The position numbers and the translations under genes were made by a program. Shown here in pieces: positions 1 to 11,783 of a DNA stretch of 64,000 nt. This stretch comes from Prunella strophiata (lineage: Eukaryota > Chordata > Aves > Passeriformes > Prunellidae). Location of the stretch: assembly GCA_036583965.1 (NCBI GenBank), contig JAZBQD010000030.1, positions 115,196,926 through 115,260,925 on the forward strand. The letters are read 5' to 3'. The notes under the pieces were generated by a model, which saw only the letters and a list, made by a program, of their open reading frames with translations, did not search any database and was not told the DNA's origin. Each line of letters starts with the position of its first letter. Within the stretch, counting starts at the first letter, position 1.

Positions 1-656
1 TTACAGGTCTAGCATCCCCTCTACAATGGATTCTAAACCTTGTCTCTCTGTCTTAAAGCATTTAATTTTAATTCCTATTAAAGCGCTCTAAGACTTCACC
101 CCATGAAACATTCAAGCCACCAAAAGCAGCTTAATTTTAATTCCAACAAAACTAGAGTGGATGTGGGCATTCCCAAAGAACAACAAAACCACCCTCAGAA
201 CAACAGCTTACTGTCAGGGTCTGCAGGAAGTCAGGAGGAGAGCTGGAGACAACAGGATCTTATTTCTGTCCCAAAGGCACAGCATTCCTGCAATAAAGGC
301 CCTCTAGGCCTCTCCTATCTGGAAGTACTGAAAAAGCCAACGTTGCACTTCCCTTACTTTTCTTTCTGTACATCTATTCTTGCTGCCCGAAATTCAATTT
401 GGGAAATGTTACTAATCTTCAAGACAATGCTCTAAAATAGGTGCAATTATTGGGCATGTAAAGCAACTTGGAATTCCTTTAGAAATACACATATAACTAG
501 CAACAAAAGGGTCATTAGGGGTCTGCACTGTGACTGAGAACAGAAGTGGGCCCACAGAGATGTTCTTGCTGTTTCCAAACCCTTTAGGGAGGGGTGTGCT
601 CCTGTGTTCAGGCACATGGGCACAAGGCAGCAAGCAGCAGGCTCAGGGACACTCAC
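1..656 (-). other. NUP98: NUP98 intron, no exon seen
   Basis: This stretch follows the splice donor of the last NUP98 exon seen in the window (GT at 656-655 on the minus strand). I translated it on the minus strand and found nothing like the next NUP98 segment (the region after GFGAPQ), so that exon must lie to the left of the window. No repeat family was recognised here. Confidence 0.6.
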
Positions 657-3600
657 CTACAGCAGGCTGGGGGGCCCCAAAGCCCAGGGTGGCTGTGGAG
701 GTGTTGAATCCTGGGGCTCCGAAGGCTCCCGTTCCCAGTGTTCCCCCCAGCTTTGGCTGGGTGTTCCCAAACAGGGACGTCTGTCCTGCCCCCAGAGCTG
801 TGACAGGAGAGGTGACTGTCAGTTACCATGGACTCTGATGAGTTTACAGGCACAACAAAGAAGCAATTCCTTACTGGACCATGCCCGTGGATGCTGCAGG
901 CAGCAGAGGCTCTGAGCACAGAGGACCTCACCAGTCCCACCAGTCCCCCAGTGCTGCCCAGTTTCTGCCAGGCCACTTGGCACTGTGCTAAGAAGCTCCC
1001 CTTGGAGCTGCCCTGAGCCATCCTGACTTGAAGCTGAAACATGCCCAGCCTTTCCTAACTCAGCTACAGGCAATGGCCAGGCTGGACCAGCACTGCAGCC
1101 TGAGGGCTGGAGCTGGCCAGACATGAGCTGGGAAACTGCTTACCTGTTCCAAACCCTGTGCCAAGTCCAGTGCCCAGAGTCCCAGTCGCAGGCTTATTTC
1201 CAAACAAGCTATTTCCAGCAGTGTTGGCACCAAAACCTTCAACAACAGAACAAGCAGCTCATTAGAGATGAAATTAAAACCATGTATTTAAATAAATAAG
1301 CCTCACAGGGTTGAAGAGCCCTGCCAAAGTCAGATTTCTCACTGTTTCCAGCAGCCCAGGTTAAACTGACAATCAGCAAGAAGGGAACATCACTGGTAAT
1401 AAACACATTTTAGCTATAAATACTGCATTAAAGCAGCACAGAAAAATGTGGGTCTGCCTTCTTAAAACTTTTCAGTTTGTTACAAACTTCAGAGTTTCAC
1501 AGAAAGGCAGAGCTGACATGATGCTGCTCTGTCTGGCAATGGAGTAAAATGTGCTGGGGTTTTCTGAGTGCCTGGAGGGAACAAACCTCATTTCATCCTG
1601 TTTATACCACACACTCATTTCTCTGACCCTCAGCACAGAGCAGGTGGGAACTCAGATCTGCACAGTTCAAGGGCACAGCTGTAGCTGCAACAAGGCCACC
1701 CCAAATCTACCATGAGCTCAGTTCTACTGCAGATGCTGATCCCATGCCCATGCTTGGTTAGCACACAAAGCCAGGATTAAACTGAAAAACTGCAGGTGTG
1801 CACCAACCTCTTGGAATCCAGCTCCATTCCTCCTATAAACTGCTACACAGGCAAACCAAAACCACACACTGCAAAGGTTGGTCTCCACCAAACAGTGCCA
1901 ACACACTGTGGGGCCATGGGGATCCTGAGCAGCAGAACAAGAACTCAAAAGAACCTGTCACACCCCTGGGAGGTTTGCTCAGGACTGCTCACCACAGTCT
2001 AACCCTGCTTGCCAAGGTGCTGCCCTGGTTCAGAGCACTGAGAACTGCACAGAGCTTGACTTGGGAAGGACCTAAAAGATCAGCCAGTTCCCTCGAGTTC
2101 CTCCCTGTCTATACTGGCAGGCTGGCACAGCAGGCTAAAGGCATGGCAGGCCCCACTGCCTTCAAATAACCAACACAGCACTGCAGGACAGGGATGGCAG
2201 GGTCCAACCCCCTCCTACTCACCCTCAGAGACACAGTTTTGCTGCTCTGAAATCCAGAATTAAACAGGCAGAAGAGATTTCAGAAAGAAGCTGCCACTAC
2301 CTTCAGCCATCCCTACACATTCCTCCTGCTCAGTCACTCCCACCCAACATCAGAGGCCACCAGGAACACACCACCAGCTGCTCAGGACTTTGGTCCTTCA
2401 CACCACCAAGGCCAACAGCCACCAGCTGAACTGGAGCTGACTCATTTCACCTTCACTGCAGTGCAGGATCTCCTGACACCTGCCCAAGCCCAGGGATCAC
2501 TGCTTTTAGCCCCAATTCCCTCCAGTGCTGCTGTGCCAACACAGGGTGTTCACAGCCTCCTAACAAACCCCTCTGCTTCCTGAATCCTTGATTTCAGGAG
2601 TTTTTCAACCACAAAGTTACAGAATGACTGGAGTTGGAAGTGACCTCTGGAGATCACCCAGGCCAGCCCCCTGCCCAGGCAGGGCCACCTGCAGCAGTGA
2701 CACAGGAACATGCCCAGGGGGTTTGGGATGGCTCCAGAGAGGGAGACTCCAGCCCCTCCTGGGCAGCTGTTCCAGGGCTCTGCCCCTCCAGGGAAGGAAG
2801 TTCTTCCTCAGGCTGGGCTGGAATTGTTGTGTTTTAGTTCCTGGCCATTGCTCCTGGTCCTGTCACTGGCACCACTGAGCAGAGTCTGGCACCATCCTGA
2901 CACCTCTGGAGAGATGTGTGTGGATTGATGGGGTAATTGTGTGGATTGGTGGGGTAATTGTGTGGATTGATGGATCCCCTCTCAGCCTTCCCTTCTCCAG
3001 ACTAACCAGGCCCAGCTCCCACAGCCTCTCCTCACCACAGATGCTTCAGACCCCCAGTAATCTCTGTGGCCTTCCCTGGACCCTCTCCAGTAGCTCCTGG
3101 TCTCCCTTGAGCTGTGGAGCCCAGAAGTGAACAGGACACTCCAGATGAGCCTCCCTGGAGCTGAGCAGAGGGGCAGGATCCCCTCCCTGACCTGCTGGGA
3201 ATGCCCTTCCCAATGCTCCCCTGGATCCCAGGGGCTCTCCTGGCCATCCCAGGCTGAAAATTCCCTTAAGAACTCACCAAAACAGTGGCACTTGACCAAC
3301 TACCTGAGTCAGGGAGCCTCACCAAGAGCAAAGGCACAGCCCAGCACCCAGCACGTTCCTCTGTGCCAGGGCCATCGCTCACCTGACAATTCCAACACTA
3401 CAGTACTCAGCACGTGCTCTCCACAGTGTGTGGTGCACACAGGACAGATTTAAATGATTGAAACCACACTTCTTTTCCCTGTCCCCAAACTGAAGGGTCT
3501 GTAGGGGTTCCTAAACTCAGAGCAGGTTTGTTACCGAAGAGGCCCCCGCCCGTGGTGGTACCGAACGAGGGAGCGCTGGTCGTGGTGGCCCCAAATCCAG

Positions 3601-6600
3601 CAGGCTTGTTCCCAAACAGGGTCTGAAAGGAAAACAACAGCAATTTGGAAACCTGGAATGCTGACACCACAGGAATTGTATGGGTGTTTGGCTGCAGGCA
3701 AGGAAGCAGAACTAAAGCCAAGCACAGCTGAGCCCCCCAGCCCGCCCTCCCATGAGTGGGGTTATCCCAAGCCACCTGCAAGATCCCCCAAAGCAGCTGT
3801 TAGGGTCAGACTCAAGGGGCTTAAGGGACTTTTCCCATCTCAGTGATCCTGTGATTTTTGCTCCACCAGAACCAAAACGACTGAGTATCAAAAACCAAAG
3901 GTTGGTTTTGGTCCATCACAACTTACAACCTGTATTTCAATCCCTATGCCGAGGCACCCCCAGGTATGAGAAGCTCAGTATCTCCTGCTTCTTTTATCAC
4001 TCCACACATCACTTGTTAAAAAAATGACTCTACTACACCTGTTTATCCTCCAGTTTACAGCAAACCACCTGACTTTTGTATCTCAGACATGCTAATTCCT
4101 AAGCTGACACAAATTCTGTGCAGTCAGCACCCCAGAAGAGGGCTCTGCTTGGTTTTCTCTCTTTATTCGGGAGGCACAGACATACCGAACCACCAACACC
4201 AAATCCCGTGTTGGCTTGTCCAAAAAGGCCAGTTCCTGTTCCAAATCCAGTCCCAGCATTTGTATTGGCAGCTGTCCCAAAAAGGCCTCCAGGCTGCGAG
4301 GGCTGGGTGACCCCAAAGAGACCCTACAAAAAGGAACCAGGTTAAGTAATGCTCCCAGGCTTTCCCAAGTCCAGCACTGAAAACAACAGATCCAACACAC
4401 AAACTCAGGCAATATAACAATGCTGCATTTGCCCTTGTGCTGGGGGAGGAGGAGGGGTGAAGAGCATTCCAGAAGTTTTAGTCCTCCTCCAAAAAATTAG
4501 TTACTAAAAGGAAATTAAAAAAAAAAAAAAGACAAAAATTTATGCTCCAAGATTTGAAGGATATTGGAATTTCCTCATTGCTTTGAGCAAGGGATATGGC
4601 AAAAAACATTTCACAGGGTTTTCTGGGAGAAGTCACAACAAATTCACAAAGAACACAGGATTTTTGGAGCCAAATCCTCTAGTTATACAACAAGTTACAA
4701 CTAGGCAGAATCTTTCTGTCACAAAAGCCCACAGGCGTTGCTCATTTGTCACCTGAAAGCCCAGGATGTGCATTCCCACAGAAGGTTGATAATGAAATAA
4801 CATTATCTGTGTGAAAATGATCAGAAGCACAGGAGTTGCTAGAGAGCAGCTGCTTGAGGAGGTGAGTGGGTACACGGTTTGGGAACAGCTGACTGTTCTC
4901 CAATTGTCAGGAAGCAAAGCTGACTGCCAAGAGGTTCCTCACTCCACTGCAGCCTTCAGAGCTCAGCACCTGCTTTTAGCCCACTGTAGTGGAACCTGAG
5001 GCACAGCCCAGTGCCGCAGCCTGCCGTGCCCAGCAGGAGCAGCTGCAGCCCCTGCCAGCCCCTCTTACCATGGTGTTGGTGTTAGGCTGGCCCAGGGTAC
5101 TGGTGCCCCCGAAGGAGAAGCCCGTGTTCTGCGTGGTGGTGGCCTGGCCAAAGGGTTTGTTGAACAGGCTGGTGGTCTGGGACTGCTGCCCAAAGAGCCC
5201 CCCGGTGGTGCCCGTGCCAAAGCCGGTCGTACCTGGGACACCAACGGGAGTTAGAGACCCAGCCCAGCAGATCCACACCCCTGCAAGCACTCAGCAAAAA
5301 GGGTCACAGAGTACCCTGAGCTGCAGGGACCCCCAGGAACCACCCAGTGCCCACCCCTGTCCCTGCCCAGAGCCCCAACAATCCCAGCCTGGGCATCCCA
5401 AAGGCTCCTGGAGCTGTGGCAGCCTCGGGGCCGTGCCCATTCCCTGGGCAGCCTGGGCAGTGCCAGCACCCTCTGGGGAAGAACCTTTCCCTGCTCTCCA
5501 GCCTGCCTTGCCCTGGTCCAGCTCCAGCTGCTTCATGGGTCCTGTCTCTGCTCATCCAACAACAATCTCCATTGCTACAACCTGGAGGATTTGGATCTGT
5601 TTACAGTTGAATTCCACAAACACAAATATCCATTACTAGGAAAAAAACCTTCCCTGGCAGGGTGGAAGAGCACAGGGTGCCCAGAGCAGCTGTGGCTGCC
5701 CCTGGATCCCTGGCAGTGCCCAAGGCCAGGCTGGACACTGGGGCTGGGAGCAGCCTGGGGCAGTGGGAGGTGTCCCTGCCATGGCAGGGTGAGACTGGGT
5801 GAGCTTCAAGGTCCCTTCTAACCCAAACCATTCTGGGATTCTATGATCTATTTACTTTTCAATTTGCATGAAAACCTAACAAAAATCCAACTGCTGTTTG
5901 AATGTTTCCAAGGGAAAGTAAGAAAACAGATTCCTACAGCAAGGAGCTCCACCAGTGAATGCTGGCAATACACCAGCACAACTCTGAGCTCACAGCAGTG
6001 TTTCAGCATTTTGCATCACAGAATTTTAAATGGTTTAACAGAATATTTGCACATGCACTCACAGGAACACCAGGGCCAGGCAGTACTTACTGGTTCCAAA
6101 AGCAGTTTTATTCTGTCCATAGGAGAAGCCTGTATTGGTAGTGGAAGAGCCAAAAAGTCCTGTGGCTGTGCTGGACGTGGCAGTGGAAGAACCAAACAAG
6201 CCAGCAGTTGCTCCTGCTCCTACAGGATTCGTGGGCCCTTTCCTATTTGCCTGGTAGTCTTCCAAACGGAGTTCCTAGAGGAAAACCCAGCTCTTTTTAC
6301 CCAGGACAAGGGCAGGCAAATGTCCTTACCACACTCACACGGCACCCCATCTTCACCAAGGTGAAGGCTCAAGAAAAGCTGCAACACCCACATTTTTAAA
6401 AATAAGGACACCAAAAATGGGACCTGAACTTAGATCCATGTTTTTAGTTCAATTTGACATCCCAGAGCTTTTTCAGATATTTTATAAACTATCTGTTTTG
6501 AAGGGTCAAGCAAACCAGCCCAAATGGGAAGGCCTCAGGTTAAATCCTTGGGAGCACTAGTTTATAACAAACAACTGAGCTCTGCCTGGGATTCTGCTGT

Positions 6601-9600
6601 TATCTCATCAGAGCAGGGCTGCTCCCAACAGGATCTCATGTCCTTCTGACAAGATGGAATTTCAGCTCTTCCAGACCTGCATTAAGCACTTAAACCCAAC
6701 TGCAATTAATGTGGCATTGCATTAATTGTTTTACTTGACAACACCTCTCGTGTGTGATGCAGACATTGAAGGCTCATCAATATTTTTGCATTAACGAGCA
6801 CAGACAGTAACTGTGGCCCAGAAAGGCCCAGGTAAGGCTGAGTCCCCCTGCACTGACCTCGAGGGACTTGCTCTCGTACTCCTTCATGGCAGTGATGCAC
6901 TGGTGCTTGGTGGTGTTGATGTTGGTGCTGACGCCGGACTTCACCATGGTGTCCGTGCCCGTTGGGGGCTGTGGGAAGGGAGGAAGGGCCAGGTTAAAAT
7001 CCGCACAGACTTGAGGGAACACAGCCAGAACTCCCTGCACATCCTGGGAAATCCTACACCTAGCACAGACCAGAGGCTCTGTGTGACTGCTCTGCTCAGG
7101 CAAGACCCCACCTGCAGAGCCTCCAGCCCTGGGGCCAAGAGCAGGAGGATGTGGAGCTCCAGGAGCCAGTCCAGAGGAGGCACAGAGCTGCTGCAGGGCT
7201 GGAGCCCCTCTGGAGCCAGGCTGGCAGAGCTGGGGGTGCTCAGCTGGAGAGGAGAAGCTGCAGGGAGAGCTCAGAGCCCCTGGCAGGGCCTGAAGGGGCT
7301 CCAGGAGAGCTGCAGAGGGACTGGGGACAAGGATGGAGGGACAGGACCCAGGGAATGGCTCCCAGTGCCAGAGGGCAGGGCTGGGTGGGAGATTGGGAAT
7401 GAGGAATTGTTCCCTGGCAGGGTGGGCAGGCCCTGGCACAGGGTGCCCAGAGCAGCTGTGGCTGCCCCTGGATCCCTGGCAGTGCCCAAGGCCAGGCTGG
7501 ACACTGGGGCTGGGAGCAGCCTGGCACAGAGGAAGGTGTCCCTGCCATGGCAGGAGATGGAATAGGATGAACTTTAAGGTTCCTCCCAACCCAAACCTTG
7601 TGTGATTGCATAGTTTTATGATTCCATCATTATTTGTACAGCTGAGGCCTCACCCAGGTGTGTTCAATGATGATCAAAAGTGGAATTTGGCCCGGAATAC
7701 TCAAAACAACTCCTAATTCTGCTTTCAGTTTCACTTTAAAAGCAGTTTACCTCAGCTTCTGACACAAATCCTGGAGCTCTGCATGAATTTCACTATCCCC
7801 CCTCTTTTTAGCAGTGCTGTGGAAGTACAAAGCAGCAGCACTGCAGGAGCCCAGGCAGCAGCACAGCTCTGCCCCCAAAGCCTCAGTCTTACATCAGCTC
7901 AGTCCAGAAATGAAGAGGGATGAGATCTGCATGAACAAGTTTTTGGGGAACAGAGTCCCTCCTCCAGCAGGCCCCAGGCAGCCCAGTTCCTCAAGGCCTC
8001 TCTGCTGGGCCACCCTCCAGGTCCAACTGCCACAGAACTTTGCAGCAGTTACTGAATCCTGTCTTAAAGGGGACTCGACCAGAGGAGGCAGGACACCACT
8101 CCTCTCCTTCCAGGTCTCATTCCCAGAGCCAGGCTGCCTCAGGAGAGCTGTGCTGACTCTGACCCATCCCAAGATGTCTCTAACCATTACTGCTGCAGCA
8201 TTTGCCATGGATCACCTTGAATTCCACAGCACTTGCTGGGAAGGCTCAGCTTTAGGAGCTCCTTTACTCCTTCAGTGCTGGCTCTAAACCCAGCAATTCT
8301 GAAATTCCAGTGCTTGAGAAGGGATGATTTCAAATAATATCAGAACACTTGCACATGAACTAATTTTTCACCTCAGTGACCAAGACATCACACCAACAAC
8401 TGCAAAACTGAATACTTCCCACAGTGAACGGGCTGGACTAAGAAGGAAGAGCAGAACTTACATTAAATTTAATAGTTGTGCCAGTTGGAGCAGCAGTGAA
8501 GCTGGTTGGGCCAAAGAGAGAGCCAGATGTGCTCCCAAAGGGGTTGGAGGTGGTGTTGGTGGTCCCAAAGAGCCCTCCACTGCTGGTGCTCGTACCAAAG
8601 TCTGAATGAAGCATAAAAAAAATTACAACATCAGTATTAAAACAAACCCAAAGTTTAAAACTTAAACCCTAATACTTTATTCAAATTAGAAACTGGCTTA
8701 AAAATGGAAAAAACAGCTGGGAAAAATAATCTGACAGCAAAGCTGGAAGCTGATGGTGCTGCTAACACAGGTCTCTGCTGCAGAAGTGTCCTTGACTCAG
8801 CACCCCAGAAACACCAGACAAACCACAGCAGCCAGCTTCCTTCTACTTCCAACAAACAAGAAGAAAATAATACAATAACTTTATAATAAAGAGAATCAGT
8901 GAGGCTCCTTTTCTTTCAGAAGGGGCTGCAAGCAGTTGCTTTTGCCTCATGAAATTACAGAAGAGTTTAACAGGATTCCCTGTCTTCTCCTGCCACAGAC
9001 AAACCCAACTGTAACTGCTCTGCCACAGGATAAAAACCTAAAATCAAACAGCACCAAAACAGTATTCAGGATAAAAACATTCCAGCCAACCATCTTTAGC
9101 AATTTATTTTAAAATGTAGGGCTGGAATCACAGCTACAGATTCAGGAGCATGTGGGCTCCCCCAGCTGCTGTGGGCACAGGGATGTCACTGTGTCCTCCA
9201 GGAGAAACCCCCCCAGCCCCACCCTGACCCCTGTCCCAGCCCCCAGGTACATCCAGCTCCCACTGCTCTCCCACCCAGCTGCAGAGGGGCACCAGTTTCA
9301 CTCACTTCCAAAACCAGCTGGTTTGTTCTGTGCAAAGGCATTATTCTGGGATGAGAACAGGCTTCCACCAGTGCTGGTGGTTCCAAAGAGGCTGTTTGAT
9401 GTCCCAGTGGATGTTCCAAACCCAAAGCCAGTGCTGGTGGAGGAGGTGGCTGGTTGGTTGAACGTGGTGGACCCAAACAACCCTCCTGCAGACAGAAACA
9501 GGCTGTTAATCCTTCACAACCTCCTCTGCTTGGCAGCTTCGACTGATTCTCGCTGTCCTGGGCTTGGGAGGCCATTTTTGGCAGGTTTTTGGCTGTTTTT

Positions 9601-11783
9601 TGTTGAGGATTCCTTGGTTTGGGTTGTCCCCTTTCTCCCCTCCCTCCCTGACGTGCCCCCAGCAGTACCTGGCTTGCTCTGCGTGCTCCCAAACAGGCTG
9701 CCCGTGTTGCTGCTGGAGCCGAAGGCCGAGCTCCCGAAGGCTCCTCCGCTGGTCGTGCCAAGCCGGCATCTGCAAGCACAGCCCGTGAGCCCCTCGGGCT
9801 GCAGCTCCCCAACAGCCCAGAACTCACACTGCTTCCTCCCAAACCCTCCCAACAACCCTCCATGCATTTACAGCAGCTCCCAAACACCCCCAGAACTGAC
9901 ACTGCTTCCTTCCAAACCCTCCCAACAGCCCTCCATGCATTTACAGCAGCTCCCAAACAGCCCAGAACTCACACTGCTTCCTTCCAAACCTTCCCAACAA
10001 CCCACCATGGATTTACAGCAGCTCCCAAACACCCCAGAACCCACACTGCTTCCTTCCAAACCTTCCCAACAACCCTCCATGCATTTACAGCAGCTCCCAA
10101 ACACCCCAGAACCACACTGTCGATTTTTCTTTTGCTGCTTTCCTTCCAAACCTTCCCAACAACCCTCCATGCATTTACAGCAGCTCCCAAACAGCCCAGA
10201 ACTCACTCTGCTTCCTTACAAACCCTCCCAACAACCCTCCATGCATTTACAGCAGCTCCCAAACACCCCAGAACTGACAATGCTTCCTTCCAAACCTTCC
10301 CAACAACCCTCCATGGATTTACAGCAGCTCCCAAACAGCCCAGAACTGACAATGCTTCCTTCCAAACCTTCCCAACAACCCTCCATGCATTTACAACAGC
10401 TCCCAAACACCCCAGAACCCACACTGCTTCCTTCCAAACCCTCCCAACAACCCTCCATGCATTTACAGCAGCTCCCAAACACCCCAGAACCCACACTGCT
10501 TCCTTCCAAACCTTCCCAACATCCCTCCATGCATTTACAGCAGCTCCCAAACACCCCAGAACTCACACTGCTTCCTTCCCAACAACCCTCCATGGATTTA
10601 CAGCATCTCCCAAACAGCCCAGAACCCACACTGCTTCCTTCCCAACAACCCTCCATGGATTTACAGCATCTCCCAAACAGCCCAGAACCCACACTGCTTC
10701 CTTCCCAACAACCCTCCATGGATTTACAGCAGCTCCCCAAACAGCCCAGAACTCACTCTGCTTCCTTACAAACCCTCCCAACAACCCTCCATGGATTTAC
10801 AGCAGCTCCAAACACCCCAGAACTCACACTGCTTCCTTCCCAACAACCCTCCATGGATTTACAGCAGCTCCCCAACAGCCCAGAACTGATACTGCTTCCT
10901 TCCAAACCCTCCCAACAACCCTCCATGCATTTACAGCAGCTCCCAGACACCCCAGAACTGACACTGCTTCCTTCCCAACAACCCTCCATGGATTTACAGC
11001 AGCTCCCAAACAGCCCAGAACTCACTCTGCTTCCTTACAAACCCTCCCAACAACCCTCCATGGATTTACAGCAGCTCCCAAACACCCCCAGAACCCACAC
11101 TGCTTCCTTACAAACCCTCCCAACAACCCTCCATGGATTTACAGCAGCTCCCCAACACCCCAGAACCCACACTGCTTCCTTCCAAACCTACCCAACAACC
11201 CACCATGGATTTACAGCTGCTCCCAAACACCCCAGAACCCACACTGCTTCCTTCCCAACATCCCACCATGGATTTACAGCAGCTCCCAAACACCCCAGAA
11301 CCCACACTGCTTCCTTCCAAACCTTCCCAACAACCCACCATGCATTTACAGCAGCTCCCAAACACCCCAGAACTGAAAATGCTTCCTTCCAAACCTTCCC
11401 AACAACCCTCCATGGATTTGTTGCAGCTCCACAAGCACCCCAGTGACACCCCAGTGCCTTCCCTAAGCACTGCATTTGCCACTGTTCCCACAGAAGGAAT
11501 TTCCACAGCAGATATGGAACCCTGGTTGTCTGCCCAAACTGAAAGCTTGGTTAGGGGTGAAGCCTCAGGCTCCTGAACCTGTTCCAAGCCAGCTGGAGCA
11601 CCCAGCAGCTCCCTAGTTCCATCTCAAAGGGATCACCACCTCCATGGGATTCTCTGAGCTGCCCTCCAGGGAGACATCTAATTAAAAACCACCTTGGATA
11701 TTTCACTTACTTTGCCCAAAAGTTGAAGTTGTCCCAAAGCCGGTGCTGCCTCCAAATGGAGTTCCAAAGGATTTGTTAAACAT
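657..11783 (-). CDS. NUP98: Nucleoporin 98 (NUP98), 5' half of the gene, eleven coding exons, partial
   Basis: NUP98 is an FG nucleoporin of the nuclear pore central channel. Its GLFG repeats bind transport receptors and its GLEBS segment binds RAE1. Exons in transcription order: 11711-11783 (start), 9669-9769, 9306-9485, 8462-8601, 6858-6968, 6091-6274, 5069-5232, 4186-4323, about 3491-3622, 1144-1236 and 657-797. Apart from the faults noted below, each has an AG acceptor, a GT donor and a phase that joins to its neighbour. The translation follows vertebrate NUP98 in order: MFNKSFGTPFGG, many GLFG and FG motifs, the GLEBS stretch, more GLFG motifs, then GTGAFGAPGFNT. The C-terminal autoproteolytic domain and the NUP96 part are outside the window. 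Two faults are visible: a missing base in exon 9669-9769, and no usable donor at the end of the exon starting at 3622. Identification is firm; exact ends rest on reading splice sites by eye. Confidence 0.95.
2605..3245 (-). mobile_element. CR1 LINE fragment in a NUP98 intron
   Basis: The left end is a reverse-complemented CR1 3' end (acagaatgactggagttgg, then a 'gacctctggagatca' block). It continues into the CR1 body ('gagcccagaagtgaacagga', 'ctccagatgagcctccctgg', 'gaggggcaggatcccctccc'). At about 640 bp it is among the longest CR1 copies in the window. It is interrupted at 2921-2972 by a short tandem repeat. Confidence 0.8.
2921..2972. repeat. Short tandem repeat, 21-bp unit
   Basis: About two and a half copies of a unit built on 'tggattgatggggtaattgtg', lying inside the CR1 fragment. 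It is a local expansion with no coding meaning. Confidence 0.6.
3491..3622 (-). CDS. NUP98: NUP98 GLFG exon with unresolved 3' boundary
   Basis: The acceptor TTTCAG ends at 3623 and the exon opens in phase 0 with TLFGNKPAGFGATTTSAPSF. It continues through GLFGNKPALSLGT, which matches the vertebrate GLFG region. The next exon (1236-1144) begins GTTTTGG and needs one base from this exon to restore the conserved FGFG. Around 3485-3491 the genomic sequence reads TCAGTTTGGGGACAGG, where homology predicts a codon for F, then G and a GT donor. No GT donor in the right phase is present. Either this assembly has a small deletion here or the bird uses a different boundary. The end given is the last codon I trust. 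Confidence 0.7.
5640..5850 (+). mobile_element. CR1 LINE 3' fragment
   Basis: Sense-oriented CR1 tail: 'cagagcagctgtggctgccc', 'ggtgtccctgccatggcagg', then 'cccaaaccattctgggattc' running into 'tatgatc'. It sits in the NUP98 intron between exons 6091-6274 and 5069-5232. Confidence 0.85.
6091..6968 (-). CDS. NUP98: NUP98 exon pair encoding the GLEBS (RAE1-binding) segment
   Basis: Exon 6858-6968 (37 codons, phase 0 at both ends) encodes PPTGTDTMVKSGVSTNINTT followed by KHQCITAMKEYESKSLE. Exon 6091-6274 continues ELRLEDYQANRKGP and then GATAGLFGSS, with a donor GTAAGT at 6090-6085. Together they give the intact GLEBS motif that docks RAE1 in human NUP98. The junction KSLE|ELRLEDYQ joins without a phase break. 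Residues are nearly unchanged from human, so this part of the protein looks under strong constraint. The 580-bp intron between the two exons has no recognised repeat. Confidence 0.93.
7160..7630 (+). mobile_element. CR1 LINE 3' fragment
   Basis: A roughly 470-bp sense-oriented CR1 tail with the blocks 'ggctggcagagctgggggtg', 'gactggggacaaggatggag' and 'gaggaattgttccctggcag', ending near 'gattgcatagttttatgatt'. It belongs to the same subfamily as the copies at 23190, 28805, 39960 and 51010, and lies in a NUP98 intron. Confidence 0.85.
9669..9769 (-). CDS. NUP98: NUP98 second coding exon with a 1-base frameshift
   Basis: The acceptor TTGCAG ends at 9770 and the donor GTACTG starts at 9668. From the acceptor, in phase with the start exon, the reading is N-A-G-L-A-R and fails to match. 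One extra T in the run at about 9760-9761 (TT to TTT on the minus strand) restores the conserved TGFGTTSGGAFG series and, downstream, GSLFGSTQSKPG in frame. The exon is 101 nt here and would be 102 nt with the base restored, which also keeps the following exon's phase. The simplest reading is a single-base assembly or sequencing deletion, because NUP98 is essential; a true allele cannot be excluded from this sequence alone. Confidence 0.85.
9840..11430. repeat. 72-bp minisatellite in the first coding intron of NUP98
   Basis: About 22 imperfect copies of a unit of 72 bp, with some 63-bp versions that lack 9 bp. Each contains 'tttacagcagctcccaaaca', then 'cactgcttccttcc' and 'caacaaccctccatg'. 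Because the period is a multiple of three and the unit has no stop in some frames, it creates long false reading frames on both strands. The only change in unit length is by whole codons, but that need not mean coding. It ends about 280 bp before the NUP98 start exon. Confidence 0.9.
11711..11783 (-). CDS. NUP98: NUP98 start-codon exon
   Basis: The ATG is at 11783-11781 and the exon encodes MFNKSFGTPFGGSTGFGTTS then TFGQ. The donor GTAAGT begins at 11710. This is the invariant N-terminus of vertebrate NUP98, so the start is secure. The exon ends in phase 1. An upstream polypyrimidine tract with AG at 11795-11800 fits an acceptor joining it to a non-coding 5' exon near 15.4 kb. Confidence 0.95.

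Noticed and set aside
9152..11446. 764-codon plus-strand frame rich in LPSKPSQQPSM repeats
   Set aside because: The 72-bp repeat has a period divisible by three and no stop in this frame. It lies inside a NUP98 intron, and its left part is antisense to NUP98 exons.
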